NCBI GenBank assembly: GCA_016744905.1
Contig: JADGDM010000008.1
Span: 1-63,780 of the forward strand
Direction: 5' to 3'
Origin: Sulfurimonadaceae bacterium
Lineage (GTDB): Bacteria; Campylobacterota; Campylobacteria; Campylobacterales; Sulfurimonadaceae
Length of the DNA: 63,780 nucleotides
The position numbers were made by a program, and so were the translations under genes. The stretch's first letter is position 1; the number at the start of each line of letters is the position of its first letter. Positions 6,924 to 16,821 of the stretch are shown here, one piece after another. The notes under the pieces are model-generated. The model did no database searches. It saw nothing but the letters and a program-made list of their open reading frames with translations, and was not told the origin of the DNA.

Positions 6924-9218
6924 TTACTCTACATTTTCTAATATAGAGGTCAAGGCAGAGTGTTTTAAGTCAGCACTAAAACCAGCATCCACGACTGCTT
7001 TGGTGTACGTATCTTTAAATGCAGGTACTATCACTTCAGAAAAGCCAGTAAATGTTTCAAGATAGCTGTCTTCACCATAGTCAACAACCCCTTTTTTCAT
7101 CGCATCACTCATCACAACAATGTTAAACCACCCCTGAACAATGTCAATAGACTCTTGTGCATCTGGAACGGGATTTATTCCAAGAAAAAGTAAATTGAGA
7201 TAAATAGTTTGATTGACAATTCTCATTGCACTGAGTGCCTCTATAAAAAGTTTAGATCCGTGTGGTGTTTTAAATATAGCATATAAAAATTTTGCATTAT
7301 ATACTTCATTTGCATCCTCGGTATCTGTGCTACCTGTATTAAAAAAGAGACTGGAAAATCTTGCATTTTCACCCTGCTTCGTATCAATACTTTCTGGAAC
7401 AATCAAATATTTTGCTGCATAATCCACCATCAGATTCATCATTGCCTCAGTGGTATACTCATTTTTATGTACTGATGAATATGGTAGAGTATCGCTATCA
7501 ACTAAAATATGTGCATCAGAAGAGTTCACCATAGCTATCGCCAGTGCATCATACATATCAACATCTATATAGGTAAAGAGAAGATCTGCCATACTTTCAT
7601 GTTTCAGACACAACTCCATAAACTTTTCAGAAAAAGCAAGGTTACTTTCATCTCTCATCATCGATAAAGTCTTCAGTGAGAAAATTTCCCAACCTTTATC
7701 GTCACTAAAACTATTTGCCAGTGTGTCCGCTATAGTTTCAGAATCAATACCCATCTGTAAAATCTCTTTTGCAATTTCATCATGATCCAATGAAATAATG
7801 AGTGCTACACGAAAAAGAGTGAGGTTATTATCCACATCACTGAGGGCAATATTGTCAATAATAGAGGAGACAATTAAAACTTCTCTTTCCCTTTCACTCT
7901 TTGATTCAAACCTTGTTTTAACATCACCGGTAAGTAGTGTTGATACAAGGGCCTTTGAATCAATAGGTATCGTCTCTTTTTCACCTTTTTGTACTGCTTG
8001 AGAGAGTGTAAAAAGGACATCACTAAACTTTAAAGGTAGATTTTGGACCTGATAACGTTTTAGCATATTCGAGGTAGTAGAAAGAACCTCTTCGCTCAAG
8101 CTTTGATTAATATCTCCTAGTGCAGTTGCACTTAAAAGTTCCACATTTAATTCCTGAGAGAGAGCATCTAGAATACTGATATTAATATCCTTGAAAGCAC
8201 GATTATTTGCGGTATCTATGGCGACTAGAGTTATGTTATACTGCTCTTTTGTTGCATAAATTGGAGGTGCATTAAATTTTAGTACGCTATTGTTCAAATC
8301 AAAATATGTACCGTCTTCGCCTTCAATACTTAATACTGCTTCAGCATCATCCGTTAAAAAATTCAAGACAAAATGCTCATTTTCATTCACATCAATATAA
8401 ACATTACTATCTATCACTGGAGCTAAAGTATCTATGATACTGATATTGATATCTTTAAAAGCACGATTATTCGCATTGTCTATGGCTACTAATCTTATAT
8501 TGTATTGGTGCTTTACTATATATATTGGAGGATTTTTTAGACTTAATATTGAATTGTCTAAATTAAAATAAGCACTGTCTTCACCTTCGATACTCAAATC
8601 TGCTCCAGAATCATCTGTTGAGAATTTCAAAACAAATTGTTCTTTTTCATCTACTCGAATATTCATATTATTATTTATCACTGGAGCTAAATTATCTATA
8701 ATAGTGATATTAATATCTTTAAAAGCACGGTTGTTTGAGGCGTCTAGCGCTACTAATGTGATATTATAGTACTGTTTTACTGCATATATAGGAGCAGTTT
8801 TAAAACTTACTACTGAACTATTAAGATCAAAATATGTACTATCTTCACCTTCAATACTTAATACCGATCCAGCATCATCCGTTAAAAAGTTCAAGACAAA
8901 ACGCTCTTTTTCATTCACGTCAATATCAGACTCATTATTTATCACTGGAGATATAGTGTCTTTTTCTACTACTGGAGTTATCGGAGTTGTACTATTGTCC
9001 TCTTTAGGATCAATGACTTCATCAACTTCATCTTCTTTAGGATCAATGACTTCATCAACTTCATCTTCTTTCGGTTCAACACTTTTATCTTCTTTAGGAT
9101 CAGCAATCTGCTCTCTATCCACAGCCACTTCACCCTCATCAGTAGTATCGGCACAACCAGTCAAAGAGCTTAGAAGTAAGAGTGTACTAAAAATATACGC
9201 TAAAAATTTAGATTGCAT
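6924..9218 (-). CDS. Large lipoprotein: acidic stalk, three cadherin-like repeats, novel C-terminal domain
   Basis: This 764-residue protein has a signal peptide and lipobox LTGC (Cys22), so it should be lipid-anchored. An acidic Pro/Lys/Glu/Asp linker with tandem repeats follows (about 30-85). Three repeats of about 92 residues come next, each opening SPVI/APVI-N and ending AFKDINI-T/S-I, which look like cadherin-type beta domains. The remainder (about 375-764) is helical and clearly homologous to the lipoprotein at 31993-34296. In a 49-residue block starting DESNLAF, 29 positions match. I do not recognise this domain. It converges with the thioredoxin gene 17 bp away. Confidence 0.8.
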   Translation of the reverse strand: MQSKFLAYIFSTLLLLSSLTGCADTTDEGEVAVDREQIADPKEDKSVEPKEDEVDEVIDPKEDEVDEVIDPKEDNSTTPITPVVEKDTISPVINNESDIDVNEKERFVLNFLTDDAGSVLSIEGEDSTYFDLNSSVVSFKTAPIYAVKQYYNITLVALDASNNRAFKDINITIIDNLAPVINNNMNIRVDEKEQFVLKFSTDDSGADLSIEGEDSAYFNLDNSILSLKNPPIYIVKHQYNIRLVAIDNANNRAFKDINISIIDTLAPVIDSNVYIDVNENEHFVLNFLTDDAEAVLSIEGEDGTYFDLNNSVLKFNAPPIYATKEQYNITLVAIDTANNRAFKDINISILDALSQELNVELLSATALGDINQSLSEEVLSTTSNMLKRYQVQNLPLKFSDVLFTLSQAVQKGEKETIPIDSKALVSTLLTGDVKTRFESKSEREREVLIVSSIIDNIALSDVDNNLTLFRVALIISLDHDEIAKEILQMGIDSETIADTLANSFSDDKGWEIFSLKTLSMMRDESNLAFSEKFMELCLKHESMADLLFTYIDVDMYDALAIAMVNSSDAHILVDSDTLPYSSVHKNEYTTEAMMNLMVDYAAKYLIVPESIDTKQGENARFSSLFFNTGSTDTEDANEVYNAKFLYAIFKTPHGSKLFIEALSAMRIVNQTIYLNLLFLGINPVPDAQESIDIVQGWFNIVVMSDAMKKGVVDYGEDSYLETFTGFSEVIVPAFKDTYTKAVVDAGFSADLKHSALTSILENVE
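8998..9063 (-). repeat. 33-bp tandem repeat in the acidic linker of the lipoprotein
   Basis: Two 33-bp units (8998-9030 and 9031-9063) differ at one base, and a degenerate third copy follows. Each encodes an 11-residue unit containing PKEDEVDEVI. Such near-identical tandem units are prone to copy-number change, which would alter the length of the stalk. Confidence 0.8.
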
Positions 9219-9276
9219 ACGCTATCTCCAATATTTTATTTTGATGATTATATCTTATCTCTTAAGGCATTTGTTA

Positions 9277-10086
9277 CTATTTTGTGATCCATTTTAAGAG
9301 ATCTTGTTTAAACTGCTCTTTCTCTACATCAGCATGAATTTCATGCATTGATTTTTTAAAACTGATAAACTCTTTTTTCTCAATTTTCAATTTTTTATAA
9401 AATGCGTAGGCTGCGTCATGCTCATTAATCTGATCATTTTCCCCATGAACAAAGAGAGTAGGAATTTCAAAGTGACTTAGTTTTTTCGTCTCTTCTACTG
9501 TTTTTAATATCTCCGTACCCCAGCGCGCTGAGGCAACACCAAACATTTTTTTATCTTCACGTGCACGTTTAACAACCTCAGCATCTGAACACGTACCCTC
9601 TGTATTAAATTTCAATGAAACACTCAATCGAGGATATATATTTGAAAATATTTTGGCCAAGAGAATAAGGTAAGGTTTGGTTGCAGAAACAGTCTTCATA
9701 AATACTCCACTGAGTATCAATGCGCTGAGTTTAGATTGATCGAAATTTTGCATATAAGAGAGCGCTATTACAGAGCCCATAGAGTGGGCAAAAAGTATTG
9801 GTTTCATCTTTGTCTCTTCAGACACAAGGTCTATAAACTGATTAAGATCTTCACTGTACTCTTTGAAGTCCATCACATGAGCGCGCTGACCTTCACTATC
9901 ACCATGACCACGATGATCAAAACCATAAACGGCAATATTGTTCGCATTTAAAAAATCAATCAAATCAGAATAACGTTCAAAATACTCAGCGTATCCATGC
10001 GCTATGATAAGTACTTTATCATAGCGCGCTGGAATAAAACTGTTGTAATAGAGTTGTGTATTGTCTAAGTTTGAGTGAAAAAACAT
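9277..10086 (-). CDS. Alpha/beta hydrolase, monoacylglycerol lipase / lysophospholipase type
   Basis: This 269-residue cytoplasmic serine hydrolase has FDHRGHGDSEG after the oxyanion region and the nucleophile elbow AHSMGS. The catalytic Asp is likely in HGENDQINE and the His in KKSMHEIHAD. It belongs to the Serine aminopeptidase S33/Hydrolase_4 family, like monoacylglycerol lipases. Its ATG overlaps the stop of the TrmH gene by one base, so the two are probably translationally coupled. It carries three AGCGCGCT copies (9522, 9880, 10023). It resembles the exported hydrolase at 19598-20641 in plan but lacks a signal peptide. Confidence 0.87.
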   Translation of the reverse strand: MFFHSNLDNTQLYYNSFIPARYDKVLIIAHGYAEYFERYSDLIDFLNANNIAVYGFDHRGHGDSEGQRAHVMDFKEYSEDLNQFIDLVSEETKMKPILFAHSMGSVIALSYMQNFDQSKLSALILSGVFMKTVSATKPYLILLAKIFSNIYPRLSVSLKFNTEGTCSDAEVVKRAREDKKMFGVASARWGTEILKTVEETKKLSHFEIPTLFVHGENDQINEHDAAYAFYKKLKIEKKEFISFKKSMHEIHADVEKEQFKQDLLKWITK

Positions 10087-10847
10087 TACGGTAAAAAGGC
10101 GATAATTCCCGCAGTGACTGCCACATTTAAAGATTCAACATCACGTTTCATAGGGATACGTAGACGATTGGTACACATCATTTCCACTTCTGAGCTCACA
10201 CCCTCACTCTCATTTCCTAAAACAAACACTTCTCTGTCTTGTCGTTTATAATCATGTAAATCTTGACGGGTATGAGAAGAGAGCATATTGATCTCTGCGC
10301 CGGCTACTTCAAGTGCATCTAAAATTGGCACCATAGTTTTACAAAAGAAGATGTCGATTTTAAACAGTGTCCCAGCACTTGCCTTTACAACCAGTGGAGA
10401 GATCTTTGCACTGCCTTCACTCGGAAGGATAATACCATCAATATTTCCTGCCGCACAAGAGCGTACAATCATTCCTAAATTTTGAGGATTTTCTATCCCA
10501 TCAAGCGCCATCAATCTAAACCCATCAGGATAAGTCTCTAAGATATCATCTACATTTTTGTAATTTGGTGCAATAACGTCAATCGCCACACCCTGATCTT
10601 GTTTGGCATTTTTAGAGATACGTGAGAGACCTTTTTTGTCCCACATCTTAATCTCGACACCTCTTTTTTTAGCCAGCGCACGGATACTTTTAATGTCTCC
10701 ATCTTCTTGATTAGAGTCTGCTAAGTGCAGTTTATGTACTTTCATACTCTCATCTTCTAGAACTTCTAAAACAACATTACGCCCATAAAGTGTAATTAAC
10801 GAATCAAAAAACTTTTTTCTTTTTAAATACTCTGGTGAATCATTCAT
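10086..10847 (-). CDS. TrmH/SpoU family RNA 2'-O-methyltransferase
   Basis: This 253-residue SPOUT-class enzyme would methylate a ribose in tRNA or rRNA using S-adenosylmethionine. The carboxy-terminal knot is complete: LDGIENPQNLGMIVRSC, ILPSEGSAKISPLVVKASAGT, VLGNESEGVS and IPMKRDVESLNVAV. An amino-terminal substrate-binding domain resembling L30e precedes it. The exact target (RlmB-like or TrmH-like) cannot be told from sequence. It is followed immediately by the hydrolase gene. Confidence 0.9.
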   Translation of the reverse strand: MNDSPEYLKRKKFFDSLITLYGRNVVLEVLEDESMKVHKLHLADSNQEDGDIKSIRALAKKRGVEIKMWDKKGLSRISKNAKQDQGVAIDVIAPNYKNVDDILETYPDGFRLMALDGIENPQNLGMIVRSCAAGNIDGIILPSEGSAKISPLVVKASAGTLFKIDIFFCKTMVPILDALEVAGAEINMLSSHTRQDLHDYKRQDREVFVLGNESEGVSSEVEMMCTNRLRIPMKRDVESLNVAVTAGIIAFLP

Positions 10848-10863
10848 AATTATATTTCCTATT

Positions 10864-12732
10864 TTAATCTAGTAGTGTTTTACAGTGCTCAAAAAGAACA
10901 CTTTTTGCATCTTCAATTTTTATCAAGCCATTTGAATCATTGGCGATGTAGAGTGATTTTGAACCATTACTCTGTTCATCAAGTTTAAGGTCACGGACAG
11001 TGGTCTGCTCTAAAACATTCGCCCCTGCAAAATAAGCAACCCCACAGAGCTGAGGATTTTGACTATAACTAATGTCAAGAATTTTAATACCACCGCTAAG
11101 GTCTGCTATAAAAAGAGCTTTATTATTTTTAGAACCTTCGACTTTAATAATCTCTGTATTTGTACTAAAATGCGCACCCTCTGTCTGATAACGTCCCTTA
11201 GAAACTACACTACTACTATCATCTGAAGTGTTATATATTTGTATCCCATTATCCGTTGAGATATAAAGCTCATTGTGGTTGGGTATACGATAAAGGTCAT
11301 AAGCACTTTCATTATTTTCCAATACTACTGGTCCACTCACCACGGGAGATGATCCTTTGATATCGACAATATAAATACCATTAGCGCCATCTGCACTATA
11401 AACTTTCACCCCATTGCTCGATGTTAGCACTGATCTGGAATCGGTACCAATATTACTACTGTTGTAACGGCTGGTTGAGGTAAGCGTATTGCTTACATTA
11501 CACTCAATATCTTGAATATCCACAATCTCTAAACCTGCTATTCCATTGGCGACTAAGAGATATTCTAACGAGTCTGTATTTGTTTTAAAATACTGGACGT
11601 CATAGACACTGGCATTAAGTTCTAAACTTTTATACGACCCAATAATCTTACTCACATTAATATCATTTACATCACTAAGGGGATCAACTCCATAAATTTC
11701 AACTTGATTTTGCATTGAAGCGACAAAGATACAACGATTATCACTTTTATCTACATAATCCAACTCAGTAGCAAAAACTTTTGTACTTCCATTATAATCA
11801 TTAGATAAACGTGAGGTTGCACTACTGGTATCAACGGTGTCTAACCCATCATTACCTGCAGCGATATAAGCCAGATTATTTATAGTATCCAAGCTCAGTG
11901 CAAAATAAGCGAGGTCTTTATTATTATATTCAGAAGAGAGTAATGCGGTACTTGGAATATTTTCAATGGCATCTAAATATTCACTGTTAAGATAATCAGG
12001 AATTCTAGGTTTTTCATTTTCAATAGCGCGTGTAACCAACTTTTGATCTATCAGTGCCAGTGCACTAAGGGATTCATTGTATTTTACCGCGTTGACTATA
12101 CTTTTAGTACTCAAAAACTGTGTATAAAAATCACTAATGAGTTTATATGGTTCTGCTAAAGTTTCAAGTTTTGTTGGATCAAAGCGAAGGTTTTCTTTTT
12201 CAAAAGTCAGGGTGTCACTTAAGATTCCCACATTTTTACTGCTCGCCGTTCTTGGGGTTTGATGTTCGATATCATCAGCACTTAAAGAGAAACGTGTCTG
12301 CATATCTACTAGCGCGCTGGCATATTTAGTGGTGTTAAACTCATTAGTACTATTTAAATCTGCGGCATGTAGTAAGGCGTCATTTAAGTGTGTAATCGCT
12401 TGTATGGAGTTCGAGTGTAGCTCTTCATCATAAACCAAGTCAAAAGCAGAACGTTTTCCATCAAAGTCAGTATCTATAAATGTTGTTTTTTCATTAGTCG
12501 TTGCACTCAGTGGAAGTTCCGGTTTTGTAGTAAAAGTATAAATATTTGTAGAGAGATTTTTCTGTACAGCAATTTGACCATTTTTATCAACTACAACAGC
12601 CAATAAAACAGGTGCCAGCGCGTACAGTTTCACTTCATAAACAACAGGGGTAACTGGTGGTACATCATCTTCTCTGCTACAAGAAGTTAAAACAAGCAAT
12701 GTAAATAGTAGTATAAATAGTTTAATAATCAT
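10864..12732 (-). CDS. Lipoprotein with LVIVD-like beta-propeller repeats
   Basis: The protein has about 622 residues from the ATG at 12732. The signal peptide ends in lipobox LTSC. An amino-terminal half of unknown fold (about 25-270) is followed by repeats of the type YLLVANGIAGLEIVDI, VYSADGANGIYIVDI, LYISTDNGIQIYN, LFIADLSGGIKILDI and LYIANDSNGLIKIED. These match the LVIVD repeat of surface beta-propellers. Reading could begin at a GTG nine codons earlier, but the ATG starts directly at the signal sequence. Its binding partner is unknown. It lies between trmH and nhaA on the same strand. Confidence 0.8.
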   Translation of the reverse strand: MIIKLFILLFTLLVLTSCSREDDVPPVTPVVYEVKLYALAPVLLAVVVDKNGQIAVQKNLSTNIYTFTTKPELPLSATTNEKTTFIDTDFDGKRSAFDLVYDEELHSNSIQAITHLNDALLHAADLNSTNEFNTTKYASALVDMQTRFSLSADDIEHQTPRTASSKNVGILSDTLTFEKENLRFDPTKLETLAEPYKLISDFYTQFLSTKSIVNAVKYNESLSALALIDQKLVTRAIENEKPRIPDYLNSEYLDAIENIPSTALLSSEYNNKDLAYFALSLDTINNLAYIAAGNDGLDTVDTSSATSRLSNDYNGSTKVFATELDYVDKSDNRCIFVASMQNQVEIYGVDPLSDVNDINVSKIIGSYKSLELNASVYDVQYFKTNTDSLEYLLVANGIAGLEIVDIQDIECNVSNTLTSTSRYNSSNIGTDSRSVLTSSNGVKVYSADGANGIYIVDIKGSSPVVSGPVVLENNESAYDLYRIPNHNELYISTDNGIQIYNTSDDSSSVVSKGRYQTEGAHFSTNTEIIKVEGSKNNKALFIADLSGGIKILDISYSQNPQLCGVAYFAGANVLEQTTVRDLKLDEQSNGSKSLYIANDSNGLIKIEDAKSVLFEHCKTLLD

Positions 12733-12769
12733 GCACTTTCTAAGCAATAAACATACCACTCATTAAGGT

Positions 12770-13936
12770 TTACGCTTTTCTCAACTGCCACTTTAAAACC
12801 AAGTAGCCTATGATACCTGACAGCAGTGAACCAAGTAAGATGCCCAAGCGCTCATCAACCATATCAAAACAGACTCCCCCACTACACTCAAAGGCCAAAG
12901 AACCAATGAAAAGACTCATTGTAAAACCGATACCACTCAAAATAGAAACCCCATAAAGGTGACCCCATTTAACACCCTCAGGCAGGGCACCAATTTTCAA
13001 CTTAATGGCCAGTGCGCTGAATAGAAATACCCCCAACTGCTTTCCAAACAAAAGACCAAAGGTAATGCCCATTGTGACGTTGTCCTTCAGATCACTAAGG
13101 CTGACTTGTGCAAAACTAATACCCGCATTGGCAAAAGCAAAAATAGGCAAAATCACATAATTCACAGGCGTATGCAAAGAGTGCATCAGTTCTTCAAAAC
13201 TTTTTTCATTATTTTTTAGAGGAATCATCAAACCAAGAATTACCCCCGCTAAAGTGGCATGAACACCTGACTTTAATACTGCTGTCCAGAGTATGATTCC
13301 TACTAAGACATAGGCACTATTGTTGACAACTCCACGTCTGTTCATAACAAATAGAACAGTAAACATTAGAAGTGCTATCTCTATAGAGAGTGTAGATATT
13401 TCGGAGGTGTAGAAAAAAGCGATAATAAGAATGGCCCCTAAGTCATCAATGATGGCCAAAGCCAATAAAAACACCTTTAAGCCTACTGGTACTCTATTGC
13501 CCAACAAAGAGAGAATTCCCAATGCAAAAGCGATATCTGTCGCCGCAGGGATGGCCCAACCTTTCATCGCACCTTCATCGCCATAATTAAAATAAGTATA
13601 AATAAGTGCGGGCACAAGCATCCCACCAATAGCCGCAAAAGTCGGCAGTGCGAGTTTAGAGAGGCTGTTTAAACTGCCCATCACAACTTCGCGCTTAACT
13701 TCTAGACCGACCATAAAAAAGAAGACTGCCATTAAACCATCATTGATCCATAACAAAAGAGGCTTGGCAATAGTAAAAGTAGAGATACTTACTACAACAG
13801 GAACACTCATTAAGTCATTATAATAAGCGTCAAAAGAGGTATTTGCCATCAACATGGCCAAGGCTGTTGCGAACATCAATAAAAAGCCTATAGAGGACTC
13901 TTTTTTAAAAAAGGATAAAAGCGAGTGTGTTAACAT
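12770..13936 (-). CDS. nhaA: Na+/H+ antiporter NhaA
   Basis: This inner-membrane antiporter of 388 residues exchanges sodium for protons. It has about 11-12 membrane segments. The ion-binding pair is in LAIIDDLGAILI, and the family motifs NDGLMAVFFFMVGLEVKRE and PAATDIAFALG are present. The ATG at 13936 has GGAAAA upstream; a TTG four codons earlier is less likely. It follows tkt after a terminator-like hairpin, so it probably has its own promoter. Confidence 0.96.
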   Translation of the reverse strand: MLTHSLLSFFKKESSIGFLLMFATALAMLMANTSFDAYYNDLMSVPVVVSISTFTIAKPLLLWINDGLMAVFFFMVGLEVKREVVMGSLNSLSKLALPTFAAIGGMLVPALIYTYFNYGDEGAMKGWAIPAATDIAFALGILSLLGNRVPVGLKVFLLALAIIDDLGAILIIAFFYTSEISTLSIEIALLMFTVLFVMNRRGVVNNSAYVLVGIILWTAVLKSGVHATLAGVILGLMIPLKNNEKSFEELMHSLHTPVNYVILPIFAFANAGISFAQVSLSDLKDNVTMGITFGLLFGKQLGVFLFSALAIKLKIGALPEGVKWGHLYGVSILSGIGFTMSLFIGSLAFECSGGVCFDMVDERLGILLGSLLSGIIGYLVLKWQLRKA

Positions 13937-13975
13937 TATATTTTCCAATAGTTATATGAAATGAATGTAAGAGGA

Positions 13976-13998
13976 TAACATACCGCAATGGTATGTTA
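13976..13998 (-). terminator. Hairpin between tkt and nhaA
   Basis: TAACATACC at 13976-13984 and GGTATGTTA at 13990-13998 form a perfect 9-bp stem with a 5-nt loop. It lies directly after the tkt stop codon on the minus strand. The tail is only moderately T-rich (ATCCTCTT), so termination may be partial. Confidence 0.6.
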
Positions 13999-14009
13999 GT
14001 TAAAAAGAG

Positions 14010-15935
14010 CTATTTAATACGTTCAGCGATTGCTTCTGGCGTAAAACCAAATTTTTCAAATAATAATGCAGCAGGTGCTGAAGCTCCGAAACTGTCCATA
14101 GAGATAACAGTATCTGCAAATCTGTACCACTCTAAACCACGAGCCGCTTCGATGGCAACAGTTTTAAGTCCTTGTTTCACAACCGCATTGATATAACTTG
14201 CATCTTGTTCGATGAAAAGATCAAAACATGGAACAGACACTACGTTAACTGGAACTGATTTAGCATTTAGAGTTGCTTTGACTTTAAGTGCTAACTCTAC
14301 TTCAGATCCTGTTGCGATCAATGTAATCACTGCATTTTCATCTTCACTTAAAAGATAACCACCCTTGGTTGCATCACCTAAAACAGGAGCTGGAAGCACT
14401 GCTAAATTTTGACGTGAACCAACAAAGGCAGATGGAGAATTTTTCATCTCTAAGGCTACTTTCCATGCAGCTACATTTTCAGCGCCATCAGCTGGACGCC
14501 AAACATAAAAGTTTGGCAGTGCGCGAAACTGAGAAAGATGCTCGATAGGCTGATGGGTTGGGCCATCTTCACCCACACCGATACTGTCATGTGTCCAGAT
14601 AAAAAACTGCTGAATACCCGCTAAAGAAGCGATACGTGCAGCTGGTTTTAGATAATCTGAAAAGACAAAGAAAGTTGCTGAATAAGGCATGATAGGACCA
14701 TATAGTGCCATCGCATTGGTTAGTGATGCCATAGCATGTTCACGAATACCAAAGTGAATATTACGTCCCTTAGGAAATTCACCCATATCTTTTAGTTCTG
14801 TTTTGTTTGATGGTGCTAAATCAGCAGATCCACCTAAGAAACCAGGAATTGCTCGCGCTATTGCATTGATAATTGTTCCATTTGTTGAACGTGTTGCTTG
14901 TGCTTTCTCTTTATCAAACTCAGGCCACTGAATTCTTGAAAAGTCAGGGTTTTGAAGTGCAAGTAGTGCTTCATTTTGCTCTGAAAGAGGCAATGTTTTT
15001 AAAGAGTGAATCCAAGCGCGCTCACTCATATCACCCTCTTCAATAGCACATCTAAAACGTACCATCACATCTTCATCAACATGAAAAGTCAGTTTAGGGT
15101 CAAAACCAGCCTTGATTTTAGCATTGGCAATTTCATCATCTCCTAGAGGTGCACCATGTGCATGGTGTGTACCTTCTAACTTATCCGCACCTTTTGCAAT
15201 GATAGTGTTTGCAATAATTAAGGCCGGTTTATTAGAAGCTTTTGCATCATTAATAGCCTTATCAATTGCATCAAAATCGTGACCATCACACTCAAAAACA
15301 TCCCAGTTTTGAGACTCAAAACGTCCACGTATATCTTCAGATGTTGAAAGGTCTGTTGAACCCTCAATCGTAATACGGTTAGAATCAAAAATACAGATAA
15401 GGTTATCTAGTTTCATATGACCCGCAATAGAAGCGGCCTCATAAGAGATACCCTCTTCTAAGTCGCCATCTCCACAAAGTACATAAACATTATGATCAAT
15501 AACATCCGCCGTATCAGAGTTTGTCTGTGCGCCAACAAATTTAGAAGCCATTGAAAAACCAACAGCGTTTGCTACACCTTGACCTAATGGACCGGTAGTG
15601 ATTTCAACACCTTTAGTATGTTTATACTCAGGATGTCCTGGGGTTAAAGAGTCAAGTTGACGAAACTGTTTTAAGTCTTCAAGCTCTAAACCGTATCCCC
15701 AAAGATAGTAAAGAGAGTAAATCAAACCTGTTCCATGACCACCTGAGAATACCAATCTATCACGGTTTAACCAATCAGGATTTTTAGGGTTATGGCTTAA
15801 GTGTTCACCTAAAACGACAGCGATATCCGCTAATCCCATCGGGGCACCCGGATGACCTGAGTTGGCTGCTTGAACCATATCTGCTGCTAAAAATCTAATT
15901 GTATCGGCCATTTTTTGACGCATAGTGTTGCTCAT
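14010..15935 (-). CDS. tkt: Transketolase
   Basis: This 641-residue thiamine-diphosphate enzyme of the pentose phosphate and Calvin-type carbon rearrangements has the normal length. Hallmarks are AANSGHPGAPMGLADI near the start, the cofactor motif GDGDLEEGISYEAASIAGH, and the pyrimidine domain with GIREHAMASLTNAMALYG and THDSIGVGEDGPTHQPIEHL. It begins 1 bp before the ispA reading frame end region, so ispA lies immediately upstream in the same operon. Tkt next to a prenyl diphosphate synthase fits precursor supply for the DXP route, but that link is inference. Confidence 0.97.
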   Translation of the reverse strand: MSNTMRQKMADTIRFLAADMVQAANSGHPGAPMGLADIAVVLGEHLSHNPKNPDWLNRDRLVFSGGHGTGLIYSLYYLWGYGLELEDLKQFRQLDSLTPGHPEYKHTKGVEITTGPLGQGVANAVGFSMASKFVGAQTNSDTADVIDHNVYVLCGDGDLEEGISYEAASIAGHMKLDNLICIFDSNRITIEGSTDLSTSEDIRGRFESQNWDVFECDGHDFDAIDKAINDAKASNKPALIIANTIIAKGADKLEGTHHAHGAPLGDDEIANAKIKAGFDPKLTFHVDEDVMVRFRCAIEEGDMSERAWIHSLKTLPLSEQNEALLALQNPDFSRIQWPEFDKEKAQATRSTNGTIINAIARAIPGFLGGSADLAPSNKTELKDMGEFPKGRNIHFGIREHAMASLTNAMALYGPIMPYSATFFVFSDYLKPAARIASLAGIQQFFIWTHDSIGVGEDGPTHQPIEHLSQFRALPNFYVWRPADGAENVAAWKVALEMKNSPSAFVGSRQNLAVLPAPVLGDATKGGYLLSEDENAVITLIATGSEVELALKVKATLNAKSVPVNVVSVPCFDLFIEQDASYINAVVKQGLKTVAIEAARGLEWYRFADTVISMDSFGASAPAALLFEKFGFTPEAIAERIK

Positions 15936-15936
15936 A

Positions 15937-16785
15937 TTATTCCTTATGTCTGTTTATATAATTTGTTAGTAGAGGTAAAAGTGTTTGACTCAGCGCGCTG
16001 TCAAAAGTTTCTAGCGCGCTGAGAAGTTCATCTGCAAGTGTATTAGCTTCGCGCATAGAGGCTTCAAGTCCCATAAGTGTTACAAAGCTGTTTTTATCAC
16101 CATCATTATTGGTGGTCTTACCTGCGACTTCTGAACTCTGTGTCACATCTAAGATGTCATCTTGAATCTGAAACAGAAGACCCAATTTAATTCCAAACTC
16201 GTAAAGTGTATCACCAAGCTCTTTTTTATCCACGATAATCGCACCCATTTTTAGTGAAGCAGCGATGAGTTTGGCTGTTTTGTTAATATGTAAAACTTTA
16301 ACCTGATCTAAAGAGAGTGGCTGATTTTCAAAGTGACAATCAATCGCTTGACCTAAAACCATTCCATGCAGTCCACCATTATGTGAAAGTTCACGAATGA
16401 GCTTTACACGTACTGCATCTGAAAAGGGGGCATTACTTAAAACTTCAAAAGCATAGGTATTTAATGCATCTCCCACCAAAACAGCAGTAACCTCATCAAA
16501 ACGTTTATGCAGTGTTGGATGTCCACGACGTAAATCCGCATCATCCATACTTGGTAGGTCATCATGTATCAACGAGTAAGTATGTAAAAGTTCTATCGCG
16601 TAGGCCGCATGAAGCGCAGAAGGAATCATCAAAGCATTAAAGCTACGAACTACCCCTAAAAGAAGTTGTGGACGAAAACGCTTTCCACCAGCCAACAACA
16701 TATTTTGAAGTGCCTCTTCATAGTGTGGATGAAAGCTATTTTGTGTTGGTAAATGTTCATTTAAAAACGCTTCAAATTCGTTCAT
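15937..16785 (-). CDS. ispA: Polyprenyl (farnesyl/geranylgeranyl) diphosphate synthase
   Basis: This 282-residue cytoplasmic enzyme condenses isopentenyl diphosphate units. The first Asp-rich motif is HDDLPSMDDADLRRGHPT and the second is FQIQDDILDVT, both intact. The start at 16785 is preferred because AGGTCAAAT precedes it; an upstream ATG at 16812 is possible. The stop lies 1 bp before the tkt start, so the two are co-transcribed. It carries two AGCGCGCT sites only 21 bp apart (15992 and 16013). Confidence 0.93.
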   Translation of the reverse strand: MNEFEAFLNEHLPTQNSFHPHYEEALQNMLLAGGKRFRPQLLLGVVRSFNALMIPSALHAAYAIELLHTYSLIHDDLPSMDDADLRRGHPTLHKRFDEVTAVLVGDALNTYAFEVLSNAPFSDAVRVKLIRELSHNGGLHGMVLGQAIDCHFENQPLSLDQVKVLHINKTAKLIAASLKMGAIIVDKKELGDTLYEFGIKLGLLFQIQDDILDVTQSSEVAGKTTNNDGDKNSFVTLMGLEASMREANTLADELLSALETFDSALSQTLLPLLTNYINRHKE

Positions 16786-16821
16786 ATTTGACCTATTTTT
16801 GATTTGCGTCATTTTACCATT

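Noticed and set aside
8956-9297. Ser/Thr-rich plus-strand frame opposite the acidic linker
   Set aside because: It is the mirror of the 33-bp tandem repeat and has no independent support.
9257-9302. ATCTCTTAA/TTAAGAGAT repeat at the end of the hydrolase gene
   Set aside because: The loop is 28 nt and includes the stop codon, and there is no T tail on either strand.
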